Positions 54,085-64,000 of a DNA stretch of 64,000 nt are shown one piece after another. The stretch comes from Lampris incognitus. Taxonomy: Eukaryota; Chordata; Actinopteri; Lampriformes; Lampridae. Below the pieces are notes generated by a model. It saw only the letters and a program-made list of their open reading frames with translations. It did no database searches and was not told where the DNA came from. Each line of letters starts with the position of its first letter. The stretch's first letter is position 1. The position numbers and the translations under genes are program-made. Location of the stretch: assembly GCF_029633865.1 (NCBI RefSeq), contig NC_079213.1:109230582-109294581 (forward strand). Reading direction: 5' to 3'.

Positions 54085-55610
54085 GGGAATGTGGCTCATC
54101 ACATTTCCCCATACACGGATGATATTGTCCTCTTCTATCACAACCTGAGAAATTTGTTCCCATTTTGCTAGATCATGTAAGGTCATTTGGTGAAGTTTGG
54201 CAGAAGAGTGAATTTATCTCACTGGATGCTGAACTTAACACTGAATTTCTGCATAATCTCCCTTTCAAAAGTATTAAATATCTTGGAGTAGTTCTGCCGA
54301 AAGACCCTAAACTAATTTTTAAGATGAACTTTCTTGAAAAAGTGGAAAAACTGAGGGGACACATTGAAAAATGGAGGACTCTTTATCTTTCTATGGTGGG
54401 TCGTATAAATGCCATCAAAATGGTCTCTCTGCCGAGATTCTTGTCTCTTTCAAAATTACCCATCTTTTTTGACAGTCCTTTTTCAAATCATTAAACTTAA
54501 TAGTTGCGCCTTTTGTCTGGGGTTTTAAAGCTCACAGAATATCAAAAATTCATTTCAGAAAACCAAGAGAGATTGGTGGACTAGGACTACTGTACTTCCT
54601 GCATTATTACTGGGCAGCGAATACGAGGGTCCTTATCTATTGGCAGGAAGGCTATATAATGGAAGTATCCACCGAGACTCCCTCTTGGGTTGCCATTGAA
54701 AAGAGTGTCAAAAACTGTTCTCTTCCAGCACTTCCTTTCTCAGTACCCAGATCCCCTGCAAATACTAAGGTGGATAACTTAATCATTCTGAATTGCTTGA
54801 AAATATGGCAGCAAATTAAGGACTGCAGATCACTAGGCACTTCTAGTCATAACCTAGTATATCACAATCATGCATTCCCCTGCTCTCTTAGAAGCATCTT
54901 TTGACAGTTGGAGGTTAAAGGTATGGTCATTTTGAAAGATTTGTATATTAACAAGCAATTTGCCTCATTTACTCAGTTAAAAAAAACAAGTGCTTTCTTC
55001 CCACAACACATTTTTTTCTGATACAGATTAGGAATTATGTCCGTCGGAGCTTGTCTTAGTCTCTCCCTGAAGGAAGAATGATTTATAGGCTTTTGTTGGG
55101 CCCACCTGAATCCAGAAAAAAAAATGGTCACAGCCCTTGTAAATATATTTTCTGAACAAGGGAATTATGCTACATACTCTCTGAAAAATGCCTGGGAGGA
55201 AGAACTGGGTATACAGATTGGGGATGATGTTTGGGAGGAGGACCTTAATGGAACCCGATCTTGTTCTATTATAAGCATCAATTAATCCAATTCAAGGTGA
55301 TGTGCAGGTTTCATTATTCAAAAACTAAATTGCACGGAATCTTTCCTAGAATTTCCTCTATGTGTGTAAATCTGCAGATTGCTGTCAGACCCACCTTTTC
55401 TGGACATGCCCAAAACTATCATTTTTGGTGTGATATATTCAGGTGGTTGTCTGACATGTACAGCTGTGTGTTTGAACTTGATCCTGAGATTGCACTATTT
55501 GGGTTTTCTCTTTCTCTACTAAATCAGTGTATCCGTGCAAAGCACTATTATGTATGGAATGGTAATAACAAAGAAAGTAATTTTAAGGCTACACAATATT
55601 AGGCAGTTGG
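54085..55610 (+). pseudogene. L1-type LINE ORF2, part 2
   Basis: SPYTDDIVLF corresponds to the catalytic YADD box (Ala replaced by Thr). LPFKSIKYLGVVLPKDPKLI and KWRTLYLSMVGRINAIKMV follow. HFRKPREIGGLGLLYFLHYY and LIQFKVMCRFHYSKTKLHGI then appear in different frames. Many stops and frameshifts. Runs to about 55600 without an identifiable poly(A). Confidence 0.8.
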
Positions 55611-58514
55611 TTTAGGTGTTCTTGTGACTAACTGGCAACGAGTATGCCCCTGTGAGTCCTCTGTGTTTTCATCAGCAAGAGCCATTCTCATATCTAGGGT
55701 CAGTTTAGTATTCAGTTCTGTACCAGAGGATCTACTGTTTTCAATTTTTTTAATAAATGCAGGTGATGAACAGGCAGCTCATCTACTTTATTGATACTGT
55801 GAGTTCCCACTCAACACAATGTGCTCTCAATCTCATGAATGACTCCAGCAAACAGCTGAAGTACTATCCAGTATGTCATGCTTCCATGAAGCACTCACCA
55901 TATGGTCAGTACATATTTTGAAAATGTAGTTTAACCAGCTCATGAATTCTTCAGATCATTAGCAGAAACCTCAGCCCACATTAATGTATGAATAAGCAAT
56001 AGCAAGGATCAGCATCTCATTAATATAAGATTAGAATGGGAGCACTTTTCAGCTGATTGTTAATGCATTTTTAGTTTTAATTGAAGCACGAGAGCCACAA
56101 TTCCCGATGTAACAACGTGCCACCAATAGTTTGTGGGAAGCAACAAATGCTGTCTTCTTCCACATTTTCTGAATGTCCTCTGCAGTTTTGTTTAATGCCT
56201 CTCAACCCAATTTTCCCAAATTCACATTCTCTGCACAGGCTCATTTTCAATCTTCATCCTTCTGCTGTGGCGTCCGAGGGAGGTTTTCTGTGTCCATTAA
56301 GCTTTTAATGCCCAGGAAACAATCTTTTCCCTTTCAGCAGTGTCCCCTTCACTGTGCATTACCTCTGACCCTTCTCAGCTTGACAAATTTCCTGCCGTGA
56401 TTCCTGGAGTTGAGAGGTGTAGACGTAACGGGCTCTGGGAAGAGACCCAAAAAGGGTCACTGGATTTGACACCTCGGATTCGACAAAAGAATACGGCTCG
56501 TCTCGCCGTGAGCAGAATTCGATGTTAAAACAGTGGAGTGCCGATGAAAGACATTTGTTTCTTTATGTGGCGAGTCCAATTTGTAGTTCACAAAGTACAT
56601 TGAAAGAAAAATGACTGCCCAGTTAAACCAGTGATTCTCGTGGTTATTAGTGATGTCCCTGAATGATACATACATGGTTTTGTTAGGCTGTAAAGCATAC
56701 TTCTGGTTTTAGCCACCACTCCCGAGGAAACCTATAAGCCCATTAAAGCCACTCATTGAATGAGGCTCATCCTACGGCAGGTCTCCGAAAACAACTCATA
56801 ACAGTGTTTTTGATGCTGCAGTACGCCTACTGTTCAAAGAAGGAAGTGATCGTTGCTTCAGAGGGACATTATTAGATGAAGATAGCTGATTTGACTTCCT
56901 GCTACCTAATCTTAACCCTAAATTTAACCGCTGCCTTAACTAAACCCAAAACTTAACCGCAACTTAACACTACTTATCATTAACGTTAACTGCTACCTAA
57001 TTTTAACCCTAAATTTAGCCACTGTACTTGTGGCTGCTACTAGTCTATTCACTTGCCATGACAGCTTAGAAGGGGAAGAGATCGCCTCCTAACTAATAAG
57101 CATGGTGGGGTTTTTTTTGGGGGGGGGGGCAGATGTAATTGTGGATGTAATTACCCATCGTTTTTTGCTGCTCCAGACAATCTGTTTCGTAGAATTTATC
57201 CCCTTGTACTGAATCCACATTGAATTCACTTGTCTTCTAGACTGAAAATAATTCCCACCCATGTTAATAAGCCAAGTACATTAAACATGTTAAAAGGGCA
57301 AGGCTTATGGTTTGAATAAACGAATAGACAAGAGAATGATGATGAGGTCTGATTAAATGAGGGTTTTTTTGGGGGGTTTTTTTACAATTCACGATGAGGT
57401 GGCAAGTAGTTTGACGGCAAACACAATGTGAGGTGAAGCTAGACGACTAAATAAATACACAATTATGCCAAATTCTAATTATGCAAAGCACCCCTCTCCC
57501 ACAACCTTTCCAAATCAGTTCTGTTTGCATTTGCCCCCCAAGCAAAAACAGGGTGTTTTGCAACTCGATTACTTATTGAAAGCAGGATGCTTGAGAATAT
57601 GGGGCCTCTATCACCAGCTAATGGGCAGCTAATGGCTCCAAACATCCAAAACCTGGCACTCTGTTTCCTCTGCCTTTGCTGATGTGTGCCACTCTCCAGT
57701 GACTCATTTGTTATTTGGGTGACTGCAAGGAAAAGAGAACAGAATGACCTCTTTATTTACCCAAATACTTCAACAAGGTGATGTTCTGCTTCACAGCCGG
57801 TACACCATAGATGTGGTCTTTAAAATAGTATAAATAGGAAGAAAAATTGTTGGTTAATTTTTTGTGGAGAATATTGGATGCCTTGGATTTAGGGACTGTA
57901 ATGGCAGCTATAGAACTTTGTTCAGTAGAACCTTGTGTGTGTGTGTGTGTGTGCACGTGCACACGTGCACGGATAGGGGTTTTTGCTTTTTCCCCCATAC
58001 GTGTCAGCAAGTTCAGAGAAGGCAAGACTGAAGAAGGAACATGATGATATGTAAATCTGAATATGCACTTAAAGTGAAGAATACTGTTTTGCAGTTGATA
58101 TCTAGTTTCTCAGCTATGAGTGATGTGACTTTTAAGCAGTTAATTTCCAAGGACGACTGGGTGGTGGGATTTTTTTCAGAGACACACACCATCAGACAGA
58201 CAGCCGATATGGGCATATGTCACACAAGAATCTGTCAAAGCAATCTCTTATCTATAAAGACAAAATCTCTCAAGGCTTCCCGAAAAGCTTTGAAATAGGG
58301 GGAAAAAAGTGCAATCAGTATGAATCAAACGTATCCAAATTACACACTGTCACCAAGTGTGCTTACTCTCATCAATCTCACAATGAAGCCAGGATATGAA
58401 GTCAGTGATAGAACACACACCCTGGTGTACTTCCCGGCCTGAATGGAGAAAACGCACATTTGGATGTAAAGGGGGCTTTTCAATAACACCTTTTTTTTTC
58501 CATATTTTTTTCAG
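55611..58514. other. Unique region with small repeats
   Basis: 56900-57015 holds a direct repeat (ctaatcttaaccctaaattt and ctaattttaaccctaaattt). A G run lies at 57118-57129. (GT)n at 57934-57953 runs into the alternating purine/pyrimidine stretch gcacgtgcacacgtgcac. 57150-57680 is conserved-looking (acacaattatgccaaattct, aattatgcaaagcacc). No gene is supported. Confidence 0.4.
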
Positions 58515-58567
58515 ATTGGTGCCTGGATCCATTCCCATCAACATGCAAGGACTGATGAATCAATATC
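58515..58567 (+). other. Candidate 53-nt exon, unknown gene
   Basis: A strong pyrimidine tract and acceptor (ccatatttttttcag) precede it and gtaagg follows. One frame reads LVPGSIPINMQGLMNQY with the split codon CGT across the donor. I do not recognise the protein. A diverged copy with the same length and reading frame lies at 44721-44773. It could be a microexon of a host gene or part of a duplicated mobile element. Confidence 0.4.
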
Positions 58568-58755
58568 GTAAGGTGTTTATTTCATCGTTTACCTGTTAAC
58601 GTTCATAGATTAAGGGTTATTTGATGAAAATGTGCTTCATAAATTAATATTTATAATGTTATAATATATTTGTATTTACAAATACAAGCGTGAACCCACA
58701 AATCAGGTGCATTCCCACTGAAAAATGTTTTGGAGGGAATTTCCTATAAATAGTG

Positions 58756-58890
58756 AGATCTGGCCCCGTGATGGCCTGGCAGCCTGTCCAGGGTGTCTTC
58801 CCGCCTGCCGCCCAATGACTGCTGGGTTAGGCTCCAGCATCCCCGCGACCCTGAGAGCAGGATAAAGCGGTTTGGATAATGGATGGATAG
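58756..58890 (+). mobile_element. Family B SINE 3' part
   Basis: ggccccgtgatggcctggca … ctgctgggttaggctccagc … ggataatggatggatag. The tRNA head is missing (5' truncation). Confidence 0.85.
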
Positions 58891-59428
58891 TGCATTGGTG
58901 ACCTTGAAGCATGGACTCCACACAGAGCATCAGGCCTCTAAACTGGAAGAGACTGGTTTCAAATCCCACTTTAAAGGTGCTATACACTAGATTTTGAACA
59001 TGGATATAACAGCAAACAGCTGTGTTCCAGCAGCGAATGAAGTCACACTCCCTCTGTGTGTGCTGTAATCCAGATTTCTCTGTTCTTTGTTTTGGAAGCC
59101 GGTCCAACCGCGCATGCATGTTAGTGCATGTGAGGTAGCTAGCGATAGCAGGATAGCTAGCAAGCTCATAATTATATTACACGGATGTAGGTCACTCGGC
59201 AGATCGAATAAATAGCTCATTACTATGCCGAATACATTACTAATGTTAATAGAATAATTCTATGCTGTAAAAATCCATATTCCCACCAAACGGAACAAAA
59301 TAACAACCAAGAACATGAAGGGAACGGGAAGGTTTGTTTTGTTTTGGTCTGAGATGCTGGTGCTGACTATCATACACCTTTGAAAGCTCATCTATAGTCC
59401 CTCACATTTGAGTCTACTGATAGATGGG
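58891..59428. other. Spacer upstream of Gypsy element 2
   Basis: No frame or repeat is recognised. gctagcta-type words occur at 59130-59160. Confidence 0.4.
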
Positions 59429-59960
59429 TAGGAAGCGTTTGTTGAAGCTGCCATTTGGTGTATCCGTGGCCCCTGAAATAGACCAGTGAAAACCGCATGA
59501 ACTACTGGCAGGGCTCAGTGGTGTGGAACCCATCGCAGACGACTTACTAATAGCTGGCTGTGGGGAGACAGATGAGGACGCCATACAGGATCATGACACA
59601 AAGATGATAGCACTCCTGGAGAGGTGCAGAGGTGTCAAACTGAGACTGAGTCTAAAGAAGCTACACTTCATGGTCAAAGAGGTCAAGTTTCATGGGCACA
59701 TTCTGTCGAAAAGAAGGACTCGGGGCAGACCAGGAAAAAATCAGGGCAATTCAAGAAATGCCCCACCCCACAGACACCAAGGCAGTGCAACGGTTCATAG
59801 GGTTTGTGACCTACCTTGCAAAGTTCATGTCACGCCTTTCTGAGGTATGTGAGCTGCTACAGAGACTACTAGACAAGGACGTGACATGGCACTGTCTACC
59901 CAAGCATGAAGCAGCAGTTGAGGAAATCCAGCAACAGCAGCCCCAATCCTGAGTTATTAT
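59429..59960 (+). pseudogene. Gypsy RT C-terminal part (element 2)
   Basis: LLKLPFGVSVAPEIDQ leads to VEPIADDLLIAGCGETDEDA, where ADD marks the catalytic box (usual Y/F-x-DD), and LSLKKLHFMVKEVKFHGHIL. A frameshift near 59710 moves to EKIRAIQEMPHPTDTKAVQR and FIGFVTYLAKFMSRLSEVC. An early stop lies at about 59490. Confidence 0.82.
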
Positions 59961-60300
59961 GATGTGACCAAGCCATTAACCATACAGAATGATGCGAGTC
60001 AGAAAGGACTTGGCTGTTGTCTACTACAGGAAGGTCAGCCAGTTGTTTTTTCATCCCGAGCATTAACACCAACAGAACAAAATTATGCACAGATCGAAAA
60101 GGAGTGCCTGAGCATTGTGTTTGCATGCCAGCGCTTTCACTATTATATTTATGGGAGAGGGGAGATCACAGCAGAAACAGACCACAAGCCACTTGTCTCT
60201 ATCTTTAACAATCCCCTCCTCAGCACACCAAGTGACTCCAGAGCATGCTGCTCACTCTTCAGGACTACAGCCTCAACGTAGTGTACAAGCCAGTCCTGGG
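59961..60300 (+). pseudogene. Gypsy RNase H (element 2)
   Basis: IQNDASQKGLGCCLLQEGQP carries the first catalytic Asp, YAQIEKECLSIVFACQRFHY the Glu, and ETDHKPLVSIF the second Asp. The enzyme degrades the RNA strand of the RNA/DNA hybrid. A frameshift follows near 60240. Confidence 0.85.
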
Positions 60301-61716
60301 CGTGCACATCAGCGACACAATGAGCAGAGCCACTGCACCATCAAAGAAAACAGACACAGCATATACACGTCATGCAGTTTGCAACCTACAGAGGGCACTG
60401 AACAGATAAATCAAGCTGATTACCTAAATGTCACCAGCCAGCACCTGATTCAAATCAGGAAGCATACAGAGGGAGATGAAAACCTCCAGATACTGAAAGC
60501 GGTAGTGCTACAGGGGTGGCCGGACCACCGAGAGGAAACTCCCCTAGCAATCAGAGAATACTGGTCAATCCAGGATGAGATTAGTGAACAAGATGGAGTG
60601 CTTTTCAAAAGGCAATGAGTGATATTTCCAAAATCACTGCGCGCAGAAATGCTGAGACCCATCCACGCCAGTCGTGTAAGAGGTGAAGTATGCGACAGAC
60701 AGGCCAGAGATACACTGTACTGGCCCCACATACAAGGTGAGATCAAGGACTATGTGAGCCAGTGCTCAGCATGTAATGAATACTCACATGAACAACAGCG
60801 AGAAACAATGATGTCACATGCACTTCCCACACGTCCATGGCAGATCCTTAGCATGGACCTGTTCAGACAAACGGGCAAAGACTTTCTGCTCACGGTAGAC
60901 CATTACTCAGATTTCTGGGAAATAGAGCTGCTCCCAGATCTCTCGGCAGAAACCATAGTACTGAGGTGCAAAGCCTAATTTGCATGACACAGGCAGCCTG
61001 ACCAGGTGAGTACAGACCGTGGATCCCAGTTTGGCTGTGAAACATTCAGGAAGTTTGCAAAGGAATGGGATTTTGAACATGTTGCACCCAAATTCGAATG
61101 GGAAACCTGAGTCAGCTGTGAAGATGGTAAAAAAAAACAAAGCAATAAAGCAGCCAGTGCAGGTAATGACCCATGGATTGCCATTCCACCATGGAGAAAC
61201 ACACCCACAGAAGGCATGCATAGCAGTCCAGCACAAAAACTAATGGCTCGAAGACTGAAGACTCCTCTCCCAGTCTCTGACGCACTCTTGGAGCTAAGTG
61301 TTATCACAGGAGTCCCTGAAAGGCTGCGGGTTAAACACCAAATAGCCAAATTTGGTACAACAAGTTGGCCAGAAATCTGCCCGGGCTGTCTATCAGCCAA
61401 GACATCCAGAATGAAGCCTCTACCTCGAGACAGGATGGGCAGGTGGAGGAAAGGAGTATGCCTTCAACAGGTGGGCCCCAGATCATACCTGGTGGATGTA
61501 GAGGGGACACACTACCGATGCAACTGTGTGGATCTGAGACCAGCGGAGAGGGAGGCTCTCAGACACTACCCTGAGCAACACAGCAAGCAGCAGAGTAGTC
61601 CGGCCCAAACCACAATGGGCAAGGATAAGGACGGTGACACTGTGGACAGTGACACGAGCGACCAAGAACTCAGCCCAGTCCGGCAAACTGACCTGCCCCA
61701 GCCCATAGGCAGCTAG
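60301..61716 (+). pseudogene. Gypsy integrase and pol C-terminus (element 2)
   Basis: A linker up to KRQ ends in one in-frame TGA (60616-60618). The zinc-binding part includes SQCSACNEYSHEQQ. The core shows ILSMDLFRQTGKDFLLTVDH (first Asp), STDRGSQFGCETFRKFAKEW (second Asp) and KPESAVKMVKKNKA (Glu), with stops and a frameshift at 60976-61110. The end (GVCLQQVGPRSYLVDVEG, YRCNCVDLRP) lies at 61216-61716. Not functional. Confidence 0.82.
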
Positions 61717-62087
61717 CTCACCACTCACAGCGCACTACAGGACAGCCGGTGGCAGGTTAGTGAAAGCACCAAACAGACTGAACCTACAGAAAAGACTGGA
61801 TTCTGGGTTATGGGTTTTGTTAAAGTTAGAAAAGTTGAAAGGGGGGGGGAGTTCTGAATCTGAAAAATATGGTTTATTGAGAGACTTAAACTCAGTGTAT
61901 AGGTGGTTTACTCTTACATTGGAGGCACTCAGGGAATCAGTCATATAAGGGTTAGTGTTAGCTATAACACTAACCCTTATATGACTGAACATGTTAGATG
62001 GGACTGTTAGATGGGACTGTTGGTCAAAGCCCCTCCCCGAGCGCTGTGTGTGAATTGTACACCCCAGCAGGGAATAGGGATTGGGGT
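61717..62087 (+). other. 3' untranslated part of Gypsy element 2
   Basis: Includes a purine tract at 61838-61851 (gaaaggggggggga), a perfect 52-base hairpin at 61937-61988 and a 15-bp tandem repeat (agatgggactgttag) at about 61993-62020. Confidence 0.6.
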
Positions 62088-62181
62088 GTTACGTTATACT
62101 CATGCAGCTAAAATAAAGCAGTCATACCTTGTACATAGTATGCTGCGGTCTCCATTGTGATTATTTACACAAACATCTACA
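62088..62181 (+). repeat. Probable 3' LTR of Gypsy element 2
   Basis: It starts TGTTACGTTATACTC, contains AATAAAGCAG, and ends ACAAACATCTACA. Only one LTR is present, so the boundaries rest on the TG…CA ends and the polyadenylation signal. If the LTR starts after the purine tract at 61851 it would be longer. Confidence 0.45.
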
Positions 62182-63009
62182 TGTGGCGCGATCTGTCATG
62201 TACCTTTACTGAGCTGTGTTCCATTTTATCCACGGCCTTATTTATTCATGTTGTTAAACATTTTGTCTCCTTTTATATTGACATTGTGCAGCACTTTGGT
62301 CAGCATTGGTTGTTTTTCTCTGTGCTCTAAAATAAACTTGACTTGTGGGCCCCACTTGATGCCTCGTCTTTACTCCGTTTTGACAAACACTCAAATCTCT
62401 GTGTCGACCTTCTCGATAACCCTTTTGCCTGCACGTAGGATGTTCTATTTTATTTATTTTTTGAACTTCTTTATCAGTTTGAAGCTGCTACGGGGAGTTC
62501 TGGACTACTATTGACTTTCCGTACCCTTGTGGACAAAAGCGGTACTGTTTTGCAGAACTATGACTTCATTTTACATAAGCGTTGCCTATCGCCACAAAGA
62601 CCTACGTTCACCTTTTGTTAGCTTGTGCATTTGTTCTGAAGAGTGGGAGATGTAATGGTGTTTGGAGGGGGGGGGAAACAGGTATTTGCAAGATGTACAG
62701 CGATGAGTTGAGGCATATCCAGTCATGGCTTTGTATCCCGTCTGTGTGCCGTTAATAGTTTCATCAGGTTTCATTGGGGAAACTAACACAGAGACAAGCA
62801 TTTGGTGTCATCATATAGCAAATAACTTACTATGGTCTCATTTGTTTATGTCAGTCATACAGAGGCATGAAAATTACACTGAGACTAATCAGTTAAAATG
62901 TCCTCATACCAGCAGTGTGTCGCTTTCTTAAAGGGGCAGTCAGCTTTTATTTATTTATTTACATTTTCAAGCAGAAAACCTGTTGGCGTTGCCCCAGAAT
63001 GGTAGAACT
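62182..63009. other. Spacer with a LINE tail
   Basis: 62270-62350 (gtgcagcactttggtcagca … aaaataaacttgacttgtg) is a teleost LINE 3' tail. The rest is unrecognised. Confidence 0.45.
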
Positions 63010-63530
63010 TAGGGCTGGGAGATATAGTTGGAAATGTAACATGATAAAATGTTTCTTTTCAGTCGTTATTGATCATTTATAATGACCTATTTTTAATAAA
63101 GACCAGGAGAAAAAGGTTTGAATTTAACCACTTTATCTTTAATTTGACCACCACAGTGTTCTGATGTCAGACTTTAAAAACTAAACAAAAAAGCCATACC
63201 TGTCCTTTTTATCAACGATGTCCTCGCCGTCTGCACTCCTTCTCACTCCACACTGTTTCTGTTGCGTCACTTGTCGACGGTACAAACGAGCAACACACCC
63301 GTGAAGTGATTGGCTGTTGGCGTGTCAGTCATGGCACACTCCATTATCAAGGGATATGAATGGCTGTTTATGAGCCAGGGAGGGAGCACACGTATTGGCT
63401 ATGTGCTTTTATGGCCCTTTGCATACATTCAAGTGAAACTATTGAATATTATATTGAACAATTTTCCCATCCTTATTGATGACATGTCTGTCACCAGTGT
63501 ACATCACTATCGTTGTATCGCCCAGGTCTA
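63010..63530. mobile_element. hAT MITE, TAGGGCTGGG type
   Basis: Ends TAGGGCTGGGAGATATA and TGTATCGCCCAGGTCTA, with a perfect 8-bp duplication GTAGAACT (63002-63009, 63531-63538). No coding capacity. 1600-1915 may hold a decayed relative. Confidence 0.88.
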
Positions 63531-63538
63531 GTAGAACT

Positions 63539-63920
63539 GATCTCCTTCATGATAAAATAAATAAGTGAACATTATCGAGACGCATTACACCGCTGCTTTG
63601 TGGGAGAAAATCTATGCTTTTTCTTACATCCGGGAGAAAACGTATACTTCGATTAACCCCCAACAAATCACCTTCATCATATTCGTATGGGTCCATGAAA
63701 GACAAAAGAGACCTGTGTGACGTTGGAGACACACATGGAGTGGAGGGCTTTAGACTAATAAAACATAAGGTGGATAGAAAGGTGACACGCCGTTGTTAGA
63801 GGGCTGTCATGTCTACAGAAAAGTGAGAAATTCGCTTTGATATCAGTTTTTCAAGGCAATCGAGGACGTCACGTTGTTTAGGGCGAGGTGGCGCCCCTCA
63901 AATTTAGGTTTGCTTCTCAG
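63539..63920. other. Spacer, nothing recognised
   Basis: Unique sequence. It would be intron or upstream sequence of the following candidate exon. Confidence 0.35.
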
Positions 63921-64000
63921 CTACTGGAGAGACATGAGAAGAAGAGGCGAGTGCTTGCATTGGACCTTATTTATAAGTGGGACACTGCCAAGATAGGGGA
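63921..64000 (+). other. Candidate exon running off the window end
   Basis: Acceptor ggtttgcttctcag is followed by an open frame LLERHEKKRRVLALDLIYKW then DTAKIG up to the last base. The amphipathic, charged character looks protein-like, but I do not recognise it. Eighty bases are too few for certainty. Confidence 0.35.

Larger units (their letters stand above)
59429..62181 (+). mobile_element. Gypsy-type LTR retrotransposon 2, 5' truncated
   Basis: Contains the RT end, RNase H, integrase and pol C-terminus in the usual Gypsy order, then a 3' untranslated part and a short LTR. gag, protease and the RT start are missing. Contrast with the integrase-first element at 22300-26288. Confidence 0.82.

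Noticed and set aside
57934..57972. Regulatory E-box cluster at gcacgtgcacacgtgcac
   Set aside because: It is the end of a (GT)n tract. CACGTG words arise easily there, and nothing else points to a regulatory site.

Overview
This window is vertebrate nuclear DNA, most likely from a percomorph-type teleost fish. The evidence is the repeat content: several teleost tRNA-derived SINE families, Tc1-like transposons, hAT MITEs with 8-bp target duplications, fish LINE 3' ends, Gypsy LTR elements including a Gmr1-like one, and many (CA)n/(AT)n microsatellites. No complete host protein gene is visible. Only three short exon-like segments (1056-1204 minus, 58515-58567 plus, 63921-64000 plus) and one THAP-like first exon (9078-9269) could belong to genes. 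I recognise none of them with certainty.

Layout. 1-700 is the right part of a palindromic Tc1 derivative; a full copy lies at 20990-22186. 2238-3373 is a hAT MITE expanded by a 41-bp minisatellite; sister copies sit at 9704-10310 and 35966-36570. 4115-10682 is a cluster of tRNA-like repeats around a decayed Gypsy element (5648-8542) that itself received two hAT MITEs. 15572 to about 20508 is one Tc1 relic split by two SINEs and a 2.5-kb non-autonomous hAT. 22300-26288 is a minus-strand Gmr1-like retrotransposon: LTR, SCAN-like capsid, integrase, then reverse transcriptase, broken by two SINEs and the Tc1 palindrome. 26289-35680 alternates SINEs with unique, TAAT-rich sequence that looks like conserved non-coding DNA. 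It also holds a telomere-like array inside a long-inverted-repeat element (32293-33157). 35680-43614 holds SINE/LINE/hAT nests and a Tc1 relic with an inverted, tandemly amplified segment. 45735-49370 is a minus-strand hAT transposase relic. 49950-55610 is LINE territory (two CR1/L2-type fragments, one L1-type). 59429-62181 is a second Gypsy element with the usual RT-RNase H-integrase order. 63010-63530 is a hAT MITE with a perfect target duplication.

How the parts work together. Nothing here forms an operon or pathway. The logic is stratigraphic: target-site duplications give insertion orders (for example SINE, then LINE fragment, then hAT MITE at 35.7-36.8 kb). Non-autonomous families (SINEs, MITEs, Tc1 palindromes) depend on transposases and reverse transcriptases whose relics also lie in the window. 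The unique stretches between them may be regulatory sequence of a distant gene, but that is inference.
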